Assembly: GCA_904066235.2 (NCBI GenBank)
Contig: CAJFCV020000002.1
Coordinates: 8,804,001-8,868,000, forward strand
Reading direction: 5' to 3'
DNA: 64,000 bases
Source: Bursaphelenchus xylophilus
Lineage: Eukaryota; Nematoda; Chromadorea; Rhabditida; Aphelenchoididae
Made by a program: the position numbers and the translations under genes
Notes under the pieces: model-generated
What the model saw: the letters and a program-made list of their open reading frames with translations, nothing else
The model's database searches: none
Told to the model about the DNA's origin: nothing
In this document: positions 37,341 through 49,055 of the stretch, one piece after another
How the letters are laid out: each line of letters begins with the position of its first letter
Position numbering within the stretch: the stretch's first letter is position 1

Positions 37341-37761
37341 CGGGGGAAGTACTCCAAGTGCGACGCTCAGATTTTCTTTAAATTTTGTACACACGTCGGG
37401 TATGGACTAAATATCAATTCCTGAAAGTTTTAGCTTACGCTTTGCGGGCGCCGCTGAGAGAGCACGCTAAACGTGGAGAGCGGTCAGAGAAAAGCAATTT
37501 TTGGCCATAACTTTGACAGTTTCGTGCGGAAAAATTTGATTTTTTGTAGAAACATTATCCTTTACGGTTGAAATAGGCATGAAACTTTTCGTGCCGAAAT
37601 TCGGCAAAAAGTCCTAAATTTTTGCCGACTTTCGATCTAGAAATCTCGGTTGTTTCTGCAAAGCGCGAGCTAGGATGCTCGCATATATCTTGAAAAAAAT
37701 ATTCTATATTTGTGCCAAGTTTCACCAAAATCTGAGCGTCGCACTTGGAGTACTTCCGCTG
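37341..37761. repeat. Family C element, copy 2 (inverted)
   Basis: Starts CGGGGGAAGTACTCCAAGTG and ends CGTCGCACTTGGAGTACTTC then CGCTG before TA. The orientation is opposite to copy 1, shown by the internal order of TATGGACTAAATATCAATTC and GCAAAGCGCGAGCTAGG. Confidence 0.9.
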
Positions 37762-39029
37762 TAAATACAACAAATAAATTAAACGACCGAAGTTGAATCA
37801 TCACAGCGCTGCTATATTTGTGAAGATGACTTTTGCTGCACTTTAAATCTGAGGCCTTTAATCGTCATTATAATTCCTATAATTCCCTATAACTGACTGC
37901 ATCGTTCCAGAAGCTGCTGAAGACAGTTCCAGCCTCACCCCCGCATGATTAACCTTTCCAAGTTTCGGCTCCTTCTTGGCCCGCAAACTCCCATTTGAGC
38001 TGTAATCCAGCCTGGTCCGGGTCCGGCCCTCTCAATTGTCCGTAACCCAACACTTAACCAGTAGCGGAATTGCTAACAATAACCTCGCGGGTGGAAGTGT
38101 ACCTTTTCCACATATAATACCTCCTCAAATTTGAGTAGCGCCGCCATTGTGGGCAAAAGGACGGCATCAATAAAACATTGGAAACGTGTATAGTGCGAGG
38201 GTAAACTTGTGTGCCCCGCTTGTTTTCTTACACATGCCCGCAAAGACACGCACCGTGTTCCGGATGTATGACTAATGCCTCGGATTGAGCAAAAAATAAG
38301 GTGAAATAATAATGCCAGTGTTGTAAAAAAACAACGCTGACAATACAACAGGATTGTACGTACGCTAATAAAGCCCTACAAAGAGTTGTATACACAAAAT
38401 CCCCCGGCTATCGGCTGCAGGAACAATACAGAAAAACCCTTGAGAGCAGGGTTTAATACAAAATTTTACGAAAACATTGTGATAATGACGATAAATTCTA
38501 TCTAGATTTGTAGTATCGAGTTGACAAATAAACCCCTTTTTTTGAGGGCGCATTAACAATTTACATATGTCATGCATAGTAAAGACAAAAAAAATAAAGA
38601 CAGATAACTGTAGCTTATAATAATAGATGCCCTTTTCACGTCATCATTTTCCGGGAGAGTGTCCTAAAACTGACGATAAAAATACGCGTCTTTCCGGTCG
38701 ATTCAGAGTGTAATCCGCTTACAAGTCCTAGCGTGACAGTCCTCAAAAAAATACAATACGCAATTATTTGGTCTCGACTATTACCAATGAATAATAAATT
38801 AAGGGCGACGTGGAATTGGTTAATTTTAAAAAAGAGGCTAAAAGAAGATCAGGGTTAACAAAACGAAACAGTGTCCAAGGTGAATAGAATCCCGGATTGT
38901 CTAGAATATGCAAGCAGTTTGAGGAGCATTCAATGGTTTCGAAACCGGCCTTAATGAATGCTGCGACGCAAAAATTGCGTAACCGCCTAGACGGAGAGAC
39001 TGTAACATGAGAAATTTATGTGAAAAGGA
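37762..39029. other. Gene desert, part 6
   Basis: No supported gene or recognised repeat. Confidence 0.45.
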
Positions 39030-39495
39030 AAGTACTTCTATGGGGTATGGAGTTATAGGTGAATAGATTGCTATAAGTCGAGACATATATCAAAAAAGTA
39101 GCAAAATTTTTCTGATTCAGAATAAGTAACCATAAACCGCCCAATTTTGGTTTGTAAGGCGAAGAAACCCTCAGAACGTTTCTCGCAAATGCCTTTTTCA
39201 CCAAGTTTTTACCAGTTCAAAATTGTTTCTTTTTTGAGCTAAAGTAAACCTGGCATCATGACAAGCCTTAAAATATCAAATTTGATTAATACTATATACA
39301 CCTCAATAATAGTAGTTCCAATATAAAAAAAGGCATTTGAGTAATGTTGCCAGAAAAATTCTGAGGGTTTTTTCGCCCTTATAAACCAAAATTGGACAGC
39401 TAATTTTTACATATTCTGAAACAGAAAAATTTTTCGATTTTTTTGATGTATGTCTCGACCTGTAATTCCATACCCCATAGAAGTACTGTCTTTAC
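39030..39495. repeat. Diverged palindrome, about 460 bp
   Basis: Left-arm landmarks: AGTACTTCTATGGGGTATGG, TCGAGACATA, CCAATTTTGGTTTGTAAGG. They recur inverted on the right as CCTTATAAACCAAAATTGG, TATGTCTCGA and CCATACCCCATAGAAGTACT. The centre is near 39260. Arms are more diverged than in the other palindromes. Confidence 0.75.
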
Positions 39496-41298
39496 GAAAA
39501 AAGTGGAAAAAAGTTTGTATCGCCGCTGAATTTAATTTCCCAAGTTTCACAATTGATATTTTCAAGCCTAATGAAAAGAAAATAAATCCGTTAACCGCGT
39601 TAAATGTTAATCGTAATTTTAGCAAATATTGGTGGCACCAATTTCGCAAAGGGCAATTCTGTTAGAAAACAAATTGCATTTGGTCCGGTGGAACAACCGC
39701 GCACGGTATATTACTTTTTTGCAGTCGATATCATTGTCGAAATAAATAAAGGACATAGCTATGCATAGTCATTTGGAAGGAGAATTTATATAATAATACA
39801 GGGTGTACCAATTTGGTGGCCCGATTTGAATTGGCTATAACTTTTTTAATTTTGGGCCAAATTTTAAAATTCTTTTTTCCCTGAATCCTCAGACATCCCC
39901 ATTTTGTTTTTAAACTATTAAAATACCAAATATAACATACATTTTTAGTAAACTACAGCAAAAAGTAACAAACAACGAAAAACTAATATTTTTTTTCACT
40001 GTTTTCGGTTGTTAAAATTGTCGGCCCTAAAAATGGAATGTTATGTTGCAAAATGTTGGACCAAAAAAACTTATACTGCGAAACATAGATTGAGTTTCAT
40101 CTTTGTTTAGGGCCAAACCTTTTCCCCAACTTTGCGGATTTTCAAAATTTTCATATCTGTGCCCTCCGGATTTCACTCCTTAATAGCCGATTTGCTTTGG
40201 GTCTTTTGATTCTAAACTATTCTACACAAAATTCTAAACCTTATGAACCTTGGTTTGCCACAACTATCTGTACCGTTCACAAGATACGACTGTTTATGTT
40301 TAAAGTTGTGGCAAATTTCATAAAAAATTACTGTCTAATCCGAAGGTGGAAAAACTTCCGCTTCCAAAATTTCATGTGTCTAGAACAAAGTTATGTATAT
40401 TTATTTAATTTAGTCTTAATTAATTTAATTTAGTGTTCGGTGACGTGTATAAGAACTACAGCCTTAACAGCATACTTATTTCTGTTGAGTATGACTAATA
40501 GCCGTTCAAAAAATGGCACTTCCAAAGATCAAACGGATCCATCTTCTATCATGTTGTTATGTTGCCTTTCAATATTTCTGTTACAGTGACGTATTTTACG
40601 CACGATTTGCTCCACATACCGTAAATGTTTCGCCGCGCTTACAAAGACATGTGCGGATTACCATGACGTGCATTTTCGTTTTTCCTCTCGACGTACTTCC
40701 TCATTCCCTCTCGCACGAACTCATCCCGTTTTTAATTACATTTGATAGTATTTACAAAACAAAACGTCGAAAAAATTGGCCCAGCCGTTTAGTAAATGCC
40801 AGAAACGTATGAGGAGAGGAACTGCAGACTCGCGCGCCCTTCAACCGTGTTGATGCGAGGGGACGACGCCGCGATCATACCGGCTGTCCCGGCAATTTTC
40901 TTGTTAGACGATAATGAAGACCGCAGTAGGAAACAATAGGCTACATATACACATACATATAACATATATGTATGTATCAAAATGTCGACCTTTGCAGAAC
41001 GCATGCGCAAAGGTCGAAGCCGGGGTCGGAAATAATTGGAAAATAAATCAAACCCTTCTCACGTCGAACCCGCTGCGAATGTTTTTGACATGCGGCCGAA
41101 GAATGTTACATTTATAGAAAACGAGAAGACAAAAGGTCAAGCATACAATATCCCTAGTATCTCTATTAATGCAATGTGACGTCGAGCACGTATAAAAAAC
41201 CAAGAGTACTGTAAGGTACAAACAGTGAGTGTGGCGCGTCAATGTATGCATAATTAATGAGATTACCACACAAGAAATATCTCTAAATTTTTTAATTG
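39496..41298. other. Gene desert, part 7
   Basis: No supported gene. Contains a small palindromic TATG/CATA tract (ACATATATGTATGTA near 40963). Confidence 0.45.
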
Positions 41299-41752
41299 AC
41301 AAGAGAAGTATTCCGAGTGCGACGCTCAGATTTTGATGAAACTTGGCACAAATTTAGAATAATTTTTTCTAACATAAGATATATGCGAGAATCCTAGCTC
41401 GCGCTTTGCCGAAACAACCGACATTTTTAGACCAAAAGTCGGCGAAAATTTAGGACTTTTTGCCGAATTTCGGCACGAAAAGTTTTATGCCTATTTCTAC
41501 CGTAAATGATAATGTTTCTACAAAAAATCAAAATTTTCCGCACGAAACTGCCAAAGTTATGGCCAAAAAACGCTTTTCTCTCTGACCGATCTCCACGTTT
41601 AGCATGATCTCTCGGCGGCAAAAATCATTCGATATCTCGGCGGCGCACGCAAAGCGCGAGCTAAAACTTTCAGGAATTGATATTTAGCCATACCCGACGT
41701 GTGCGCAAAATTTAAAGAAAATCTGAGCGTCGCACTTGGAGTACTTCCCCTG
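41299..41752. repeat. Family C element, copy 3
   Basis: Left end reads GAGAAGTATTCCGAGTGCGA. Right end reads CGTCGCACTTGGAGTACTTC then CCCTG before TA (41753-41754). Same orientation as copy 1, with all internal landmarks present. Confidence 0.9.
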
Positions 41753-41754
41753 TA

Positions 41755-42640
41755 AGCCTACAATGAATTGCAGGCCTAACTTTGCAAAAAATTCGGTCTC
41801 ATTTGGAACTTTCAGGTACAAATGGTGAGAAATTGTTTCAAACACAGAATTTATAACTTTTGACCTCATTATTAGAAGCAGCTGGTGCCGCACAACCACT
41901 TGGTGAATGCAGGACATGCAGTGATAACTAACAATAAGGCTTGAGGTAAGACTCGATCTGCAAAAAATATGGCGTATAGAGCGTTGAAAAACAGATAAGT
42001 AAAATTGATTTTTTATGAGCAAAAGTTGCCGTCATTTTCATCACGTCAAGTTGTTCTGTCATTTCGATTGTCAAGCTGAGCATTTTTTTTTTAAATTTTT
42101 GTATATAAGCCTTGCCAAACTTGTATTTGAAAGGTTGGCATATCAAAATTTTCAATTTAGAAAAAATTACGAAGATGACACTAATTTGACGCAATTGGAA
42201 AAATCCATTAAATAAACAACCGCAGTATTACAGAAAAGTTGCAAATAATAGCAAACCCTTGTATATTTGCAAGCACCATGCCATGTTTTAAAAAATTCTC
42301 ATTATCAAAATGCATGACCTCCAGCAGCTTCTGTTTAAACTGTTGCCCTCAACCCTACCGTACCACCTTCTCCTGTCTAATAATTACAAACGTCAATTTA
42401 ATAATTCCATCTAAAAATAAATGATAATTCTCTCTTCGAATGCCAAGCCGGTACACACTGTCAAAACATGTCAATAAATTTGGCTTTATCGCTGGGACTG
42501 ACAGGTCCACGATTGTTTCCAATTTGCTTCTTCCACCGCGAATCTTTCGTATTAAATTCGAATGTAGAGTGTCCTAAATGGTCGAATGATGTCAGTGTGA
42601 GATTGGATTATTCCCGATGATTCTTGCATATAAAATTAAG
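41755..42640. other. Intergenic spacer
   Basis: No supported gene; AT-rich with short chance frames. Confidence 0.45.
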
Positions 42641-42855
42641 GACGAATCTCGAGGAAACACTTGGACTCCAAAGTGGATAAATTAAAATGTATTTTTAAGG
42701 TCTTTCAATTGCGGTTGTCGGCGGAGTTTACGCCGAAGGATCAAAAATATGTAATAAGGTTAAATTTAGTAGCTGAAATAAACAATGCCTACAAAAAGTG
42801 GAGATATGACTGGCGTTGGAGAGCTCCTCCTACTGGCTTCGATTACTTGGACTAA
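42641..42855 (+). CDS. Possible terminal exon of an unknown gene (no start codon)
   Basis: An open frame with no ATG ends with the protein-like tail NNAYKKWRYDWRWRAPPTGF and a TAA directly overlapping AATAAA (TAAATAAAG). It could be a last exon after a weak AAG acceptor near 42640 or 42700. No convincing upstream exon was found and no family recognised. A gene fragment or chance frame is equally likely. Confidence 0.2.
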
Positions 42856-42879
42856 ATAAAGTCATCCCATTGCCAAAAG

Positions 42880-43093
42880 TTAATTAAAGATATCAACATC
42901 TATAATACATGAAAGCAACACCATCAAAGTGCATCTTGCTATTCCGAAAATAATGAATTCTAACATCGGCAATGTTAATAAACCGTGGCCGATATTACTC
43001 AAGGCACTATTCGAACTTCCCATCATGACGTAAATGCTAGAAATGACAGTAATCACAAACTCAAATCCTATCGCCACAAGCCACAACTTGGCC
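42880..43093 (-). pseudogene. Possible terminal exon or relic of a multi-span membrane protein
   Basis: On the minus strand, after a GGTTCAG acceptor (exon from about 43093), the frame reads AKLWLVAIGFEFVITVISSI and continues with two or three hydrophobic segments to a TAA at 42880. It resembles part of a nematode membrane protein. Upstream sequence gives only broken frames, so this is more likely a relic than an intact gene. Confidence 0.2.
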
Positions 43094-43381
43094 TGAACCG
43101 CATTTCAAGGAAGATTTGTAGGTCAACCAATTGGATAACGCCATATTCTAGCATCATAACTAGGCATCAAGACTGCTAATCCCGGATTATTATATTTGCA
43201 GTTGGACAAATTTTCCAATTGTCAAAGAGATACGGTATGCATCTGATTAGATTCGAGAATAATTCTACTGAATGAAGTCACTTTTGTGCGACGGAATATT
43301 GTAGATTCAGGGAGATAAAGCTTACGAAAATTTGACTATTTTGCAGCTAAAACCTTCGACAAATTCCCAAAGAGTTCAGTA

Positions 43382-43744
43382 CAGTGGGGGACCTAATCCA
43401 GTGGCAAAAAACGTACCATTTTGCAACCAGGAAGCCAAAAAAATGTGGTAAAATATCTCCCTCTTCAAGTGAAAAAAACTCAGATTTCAAAAGCGCGTCC
43501 GCTCTTTCTGTGGGAAAAAAAGGCGCCCATTTCAAAACGAAGCTTTTTTTATTGTAGTGGGAGGTATTTTGCCACATTTTTGATACTGTCCGGGTGCAAA
43601 ATTATACGTTTTTTGCCTCAGATTTCAGAAGCGCGCCCTTCAAAAAGAAGTTTTTTCACTTGGAGAGTGAAGCATTTTGCCACATTTTTGATACTTCCCG
43701 GATGCCAAATGGTACGTTTCTACCACTGGATCAGCTCCCCATTG
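43382..43744. repeat. Family A element with partially duplicated right arm
   Basis: CAGTGGGGGACCTAATCCAG follows TA (43380-43381). The right end reads CACTGGATCAGCTCCCCATT then G before TA. The right-arm segment (CCACATTTTTGATACT) occurs twice, near 43573 and 43680. Confidence 0.85.
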
Positions 43745-44183
43745 TAAGTGTGTAGAGCTGGCAGAGAGAAAACGTTTTCATTGGCCAAAATCTTCTTCTA
43801 TCCGTATGAGCGACCTTCTCGACAACTGCCCCCTTCACAGTTACGTATCATCTTGACGGGTGACGCACAAAAAACTTTAATATGTCATTGTCAGAAAAAG
43901 GTGGCAAATCGTAGTCAGCGGGTCTTGCAGCACTTGTACATTGAGCATCATTGGGACCACAAGACCAGGCTACATGCCGTCCTACTCAAGGATGTGACGG
44001 TGTTGTTGATATGAGATAAGTGCCGCATATGACAGGATAGTTAAGGCAAATACGTAGTTGTTTTTCGTAGCATACTTGGGATTTTGAAATTTTTGGACGA
44101 AGAATTAAAAGTACAACGTTTGGCAAAGCGGAACATCACTGAAGATATGTGTACGTAGCTTTATTTTGGGAAATACCAACTGA
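43745..44183. other. Spacer between two elements, nothing recognised
   Basis: A short plus frame at 43748-44014 has no ATG or family match. Confidence 0.4.
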
Positions 44184-44638
44184 CAGGGGAAGTATTCCAA
44201 GTGCGACGCTCATATTTTCTTTAAATTTTGCACACACGTCGGGCATGGACTAAATATCAATTCCTGAAATTTTTAGCTCGTGCTTTGCTGGCGCCGCCGA
44301 GATATCGAACGGTATTCGCCGCCGAGAGAGCATGCTAAACGTGGAGAGCGGTCAGTGAGAAAAAGGTTTTTTGGCCATAACCTTGGCAGTTTCGTGCGGA
44401 AAAATTTGATTTTTGGTAGAAAATTTATTGTTTACGGTAGAAATAGGCATGAAACTTTTCGTGCCGAAATTCGGCGAAAAGTGTCAAATTTTCGCCCACC
44501 TTCGATCTAAAAATGTCGGTTGTTTCTGCAAAGCGCGAACTCGTATTCTCGCATATATTACATATAAAAAAAATGATTCTAAATTTGTGCCAGGTTTCAT
44601 CAAAATCTGAGCGTCCCACTTGGAGTGCTTTCCCATGT
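44184..44638. repeat. Family C element, copy 4 (inverted)
   Basis: Starts CAGGGGAAGTATTCCAAGTG. Ends TCCCACTTGGAGTGCTTTCC then CATG. Same orientation as copy 2. Confidence 0.9.
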
Positions 44639-44948
44639 GAATTTCAGCGCTCCAATACGAATCCTTTCTTTATTACCATCTGAAACTCAACAATCACAGC
44701 TCATCGGTACAAATCAACAACCTGTGCGATGTGGAACCCTTGTCAAACCCGTTGCAAATGAATTGTTTTCCCTAGGAATCCCATAAAAGACACTAGCTAC
44801 GATATTGTTACATGATATACATACAGACAATGGTTAAACAATCAGAACAAGGAAAATGAAAGCTCAGTCAACTTGACAAATTTTGTAGACAATTCAAGAT
44901 GATTTCACACCCATAACACACATGACAATGACAACAAACAATGAGTTA

Positions 44949-46066
44949 TTACAATCGAAAGGGCTGCTCGATCGCCTGAACCTGCTGAACGCTCGATCCC
45001 GGCAAACATTCGGCTGGAACTGGGGTCGTGAAAAGTTTGCAAATGTTCTCCTCTAACGCATAAAAACTGTCGATGTTTCGGACGCCGTCAATCACCACCC
45101 AAGGCACGAAATTGAACTGCGACCCGAGGGCATTCGTTCGCTGCCCGGCCATGGCCAACAAATAACGGGCGCGCTTCGATTTGGAACATTGGGAAATCCT
45201 GGAAATGAAGTGGTAAAATACGAATAGCTTCAATAATGGGGACTAATGTTTTCTTGGATCCGAAAATAAAGTCTTACCAGTCCTTATCAGCCCCAGGACT
45301 GAAGCACTTTGCGATTGCCGAATCCAAGTCATCACTGCCTTGAATACAGCCGATCAGAGGCACGTATTCGCGCGGCTGCACTAGCCTTTCCATTGCGCAG
45401 TTCATAAGGCCATTCAGATCGCATTCCGATGGCCCATGTTGGCAATCACAGCTGAAAAGTAAGCCAATTACAAGCTAATACAATAAGCAAAAATTACGCA
45501 TAATATTATTTAAAATGCTTACATATAATCTTCATTGTGAGGCTTGCACAACGCCTTCCCAAACGGCACTATCGTCACATTTATTCGCTGCAAATGGCCT
45601 AGTTTCTTCCAGGCCGGAACCAGCTGCCGATGAATGAAAGCCGACGTGTCTGGACATTGGGCTTCCATGTAAACCTCCAGTGACACGATATTGCCCGTTG
45701 GCTTCTTGGCTATTGGAGCGGGCCGCTGAAACCTCGGTGGTTTAGTAGGTTTTAAAAGTAGAACCAATATTTTTTAGGTGCTAGTAGTATTTATTTTCTA
45801 TATTTTTGAATAGAATGCAGCCTCTGTACTATGAAAGATGTATACGACATACAATTTCAGAGGTCAGAAAGCTAAATTTTATAAATATTGGGCCTAAATA
45901 AAAACCTTTTGAAATGAATATTTTTTTGGTCTCTTGCGAGTCGTTATACATAGATTTAACTGTAATTATTACACAACACTGATTTACCCCAAAAAACACC
46001 TGCTCTTACCCATGATTCTCCAAAATCATTCACCAATAACATTACAGTAAGCAGCAACAGCAGCAT
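44949..46066 (-). CDS. GILT-like secreted/lysosomal protein with CPDT site, 227 aa
   Basis: Four minus-strand exons: 46010..46066 (19 codons, phase 0), 45523..45725, 45278..45451 and 44949..45198. Exon 1 encodes a short signal peptide (MLLLLLTVMLLVNDFGESW). The GILT signature is perfect: CQHG-x2-EC-x2-N-x4-C at residues 90-105. The redox site is CPDT (43-46) instead of CPxC, so the resolving Cys is missing and classical disulphide reduction is doubtful. GQRTNALGSQFNFVPWVVID is the conserved C-terminal block. GILTs act in lysosomes or the secreted space. The TM-encoding exons listed at 49056-53225 are phase-compatible with exon 2 and may form an alternative isoform. Confidence 0.92.
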
Positions 46067-46333
46067 GTTTAGAAGACGCCCGTTAGCCTGAATACGCAAC
46101 AGCTGTTGAAAACTCGCGCAAGGAAGACATGGCTAATCGCTTCGCGATTCTTTGGATTAATTCGAACGGAAAGAAGAGACACGTGAAAAGAGCGCAAAAG
46201 ATGACGATCTTCAAAGATCAACGAAAACGAAATTGAAATAAACATGTTACATGGTGTATGTAAAATATAATGGGCAGATAAAAAAAGTGAAAAATTCGAA
46301 AGATCAGCTACAATTTTTTGAGAATCAGGTTTA

Positions 46334-46784
46334 CAAGGGAAGTACCCTAAGTGTGACGCTCAGATTTTGATGAAACTTGGCACAAATTTAGAGGAGTTTT
46401 TTCTAAGATATATGCGAGAATCCTAGCTCGCGCTTTGCAGAGACAACCGAGATTTTTAGATCCAAAGTCGGCGAAAATTTAGGACTTTTTGCCGAATTTC
46501 GGCACGAAAAGTTTCATGCCTGTTTCTACCGTAAAGGATAATGTTTCTACAAAAAATCAAATTTTTCCGCACGAAACTGCCAAAGTTATGGCCAAAAAAC
46601 GCTTTTCTCTCTCTGACCGCTCTCCACGTTTAGCGTGCTCTCTCGGTGGAAAAAATCGTTCGATATCTCGGCGGCGCCCGCAAAGCGCGGGCTAAAACTT
46701 TCAGGAATTGATGCTTAGCCCATACCCGACGTGTGTGCAAATTTTAAAGAAAATCTGAGCGTCGCACTTGGGGCACTTCCCTTG
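46334..46784. repeat. Family C element, copy 5
   Basis: Begins CAAGGGAAGTACCCTAAGTG after TA. Ends GTCGCACTTGGGGCACTTCC then CTTG before TA (46785-46786). It lies just upstream of the GILT-like gene's first exon. Confidence 0.9.
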
Positions 46785-48315
46785 TAAATCAAATCGTAAG
46801 ATTTCAAATTTTTTGCAACCTCTCACCGGAAATTACAAAAAAATTTAAAATTACCATACTCCACCTGTACTCTCTACTACTCATGCTTTGTCAACCTGAT
46901 CGAAATCTCAGCCTGCAGCGACCATATTGACATAAGAAATCTATTACGTAAAATGTCACGTAAAAAAGTATTCGAAAAAACTTGAATCCGCATATCCGAC
47001 CCCACCTCCGAAAGTCGCTTTCCGCAAAAAGTAATCGCCTCGAGCCGCGAAAATAATTGTTCATCGCTTGGGGACGAGGGAGAAAATCTGGTTGTACATG
47101 ATAAGAAAAATAAACAAAACTGACCAGTGGGTGTGGGAAAGGAGGAGCGGCTGATAATTTTGTGGGTCATACGACAACGCTGGAGGGGAAATTTGAATAA
47201 ACTTGAATTTTGAACGGGCCTTTAAACTGGCGAAAAATTCGAACGCCGTGTTTGTCGATATGAGAAGAAATATCTAAATTTCATTTTTCACTGAACAGCC
47301 TACTTAGAAAAGTAACGAGGCATTGAGTCATGCAAAACCTCAATGCAGAACAACGAAGCAAAAAACTGACTTTTCGGCGCAAACTACAAATTACATAGAC
47401 AACAAAAATTGACATTTCTGGCTTGGTGTAAGCCTAGATAAACCAAAAATCCTTGTGCTAAGCGTCTTCTAAAGCTTACAAATTTCTTACGTTAAGCGCC
47501 TTCTTAAGCTTTTGATATCATTTTCGGTCGCTTTCGGATATGTAAAGTCAAAAACCGTCTGGAAATTTTGTTGTCATGCCCACAGAATCCCAAAAAACAA
47601 AACAAAAAGGAAGCCTCAAGCCCTACAAACCCCTCAGATATTATGCTTATCAATTTTCCGACTAAAAATAGTATACAAGATCTAAAAACTTTCTTCAATT
47701 ACTTAAATTTTAGCTCTACAGTATCCAAATGTTTCTTATCTCCATAAAATTCACACCCTTCCGATAGAAAGCTTCGTCGCCGCAGAAAACTCTTGCAAAA
47801 TGTGTAGCAGCAACCTGAGATCTTCACCTGTCAATCACACCTATCCCTATCCAAAAAAACAGACTCTTGTTTACCGCCGTGTTTACGCCGCCACTTATCA
47901 GTTAACGCATCGATAAGTCAGCGTTGTCACTCTCATTTTTCGCAACGTTTCACGCCTTTATAAAGCTCAGGTGGTTGAAACAGTTCCGCTTGTTTGAAAG
48001 TGAATTTGATCATTTTTTATGCGAATTGCAAAGCGTTCCATATCATAATGGATATTTATATTATGCGATATGATTATGCAAACAGTCAGAGGTGCGAAAG
48101 GGAGGCCGGTTTTATCGTAGCGTAGAAATTTTGCCTGTGGTTTGTATATATAATAGCAAACAAGTAGTGAAGAAAAAGGAGTTCGAAGTCTTGATCTTTA
48201 AAGATCGTTTAGATAAGAGCCGGTTTCGAGACATTCATGCCGAAGGTTTGGTAGAATTGGTGACATAAAAGACTGCTACTTCTAATTAGGCTCACATTTT
48301 AGGAGCTGAAACTAA
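46785..48315. other. Spacer upstream of GILT-like gene 2 (or intron of its long isoform)
   Basis: No supported exon. It contains the promoter-like cluster described at 47893-47965. Confidence 0.45.
47893..47965. promoter_or_regulatory. GATA/TATA cluster
   Basis: ACTTATCAGT (47893-47902), the reverse complement of the strong gut GATA site ACTGATAAGT, is followed by CGATAAG (47911-47917) and the palindromic TATA element CTTTATAAAG (47956-47965). Because the TATA word is symmetric, direction is uncertain. It could drive the short GILT isoform on the minus strand or an unseen plus transcript. Confidence 0.35.
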
Positions 48316-48750
48316 TGAGGGAAGCATTACTTTAAGTACGACGATACGCTCAGGCTTTAATAAGACTTGGCACAAATTTAAAATAATTTTGTATGACCTA
48401 TGCAATCTCGCACTTTGCAGAAAAAGACCGAGATTTTTAGGCCGGAAGTTAGAAAAAATGGAAAACCTTTTTACAAGTTTTGCTTACTTTTACGATAGAG
48501 GGTAATGTTTCCACGAAAAAAAAACATTATTTTTTCCATGCAAAACTGGCCGAGATACGGCAATAAAATCTTTTTTTTGTGGCCGCTCTTCACCATTTGC
48601 GCAGTCGTTCGGCCGCAAAGATCGTGGAATATCTCGGCTGTCCTTGGAAAGCGCGAGCAAAAATTCTCAGGAATTTACATGTGGCCTAAGCCCAAAATCT
48701 TCAAAAATACAAAAGAAAATCTGAGCGTCGCACTTGGAGTACTTCCCTTA
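48316..48750. repeat. Family C element, copy 6 (most diverged)
   Basis: The left end (GAAGCATTACTTTAAGTACG) is eroded. The right end reads CGTCGCACTTGGAGTACTTC then CC. Internal landmarks such as AACATTATTTTTTCCATGC differ from the other copies. Confidence 0.85.
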
Positions 48751-49055
48751 TAAACAAATCACAGACGCTGTAAACCTCCTGAAGACCATTGCAAACCCGT
48801 CCATAGCCAGAGCTTTTTATATCAGCGACAGAAGGAAAACGCACGAGACCTGAGACATAATCAATTAGACCAGTTTGAAAACGCTTTACAACAAAAGGCT
48901 TTGTTTTTCAAAGGTTCTGGACAACACCAAGGAGAATATTAAAGATCAGGAAGTTTGTTACAGCCGACGATTATTTCCTAGTACGACCAAGAAGCCTTAG
49001 CTATGATATATTTTGAGCAATGGCTAATATACGATAAGAGGAGGTAAAATCTTAC

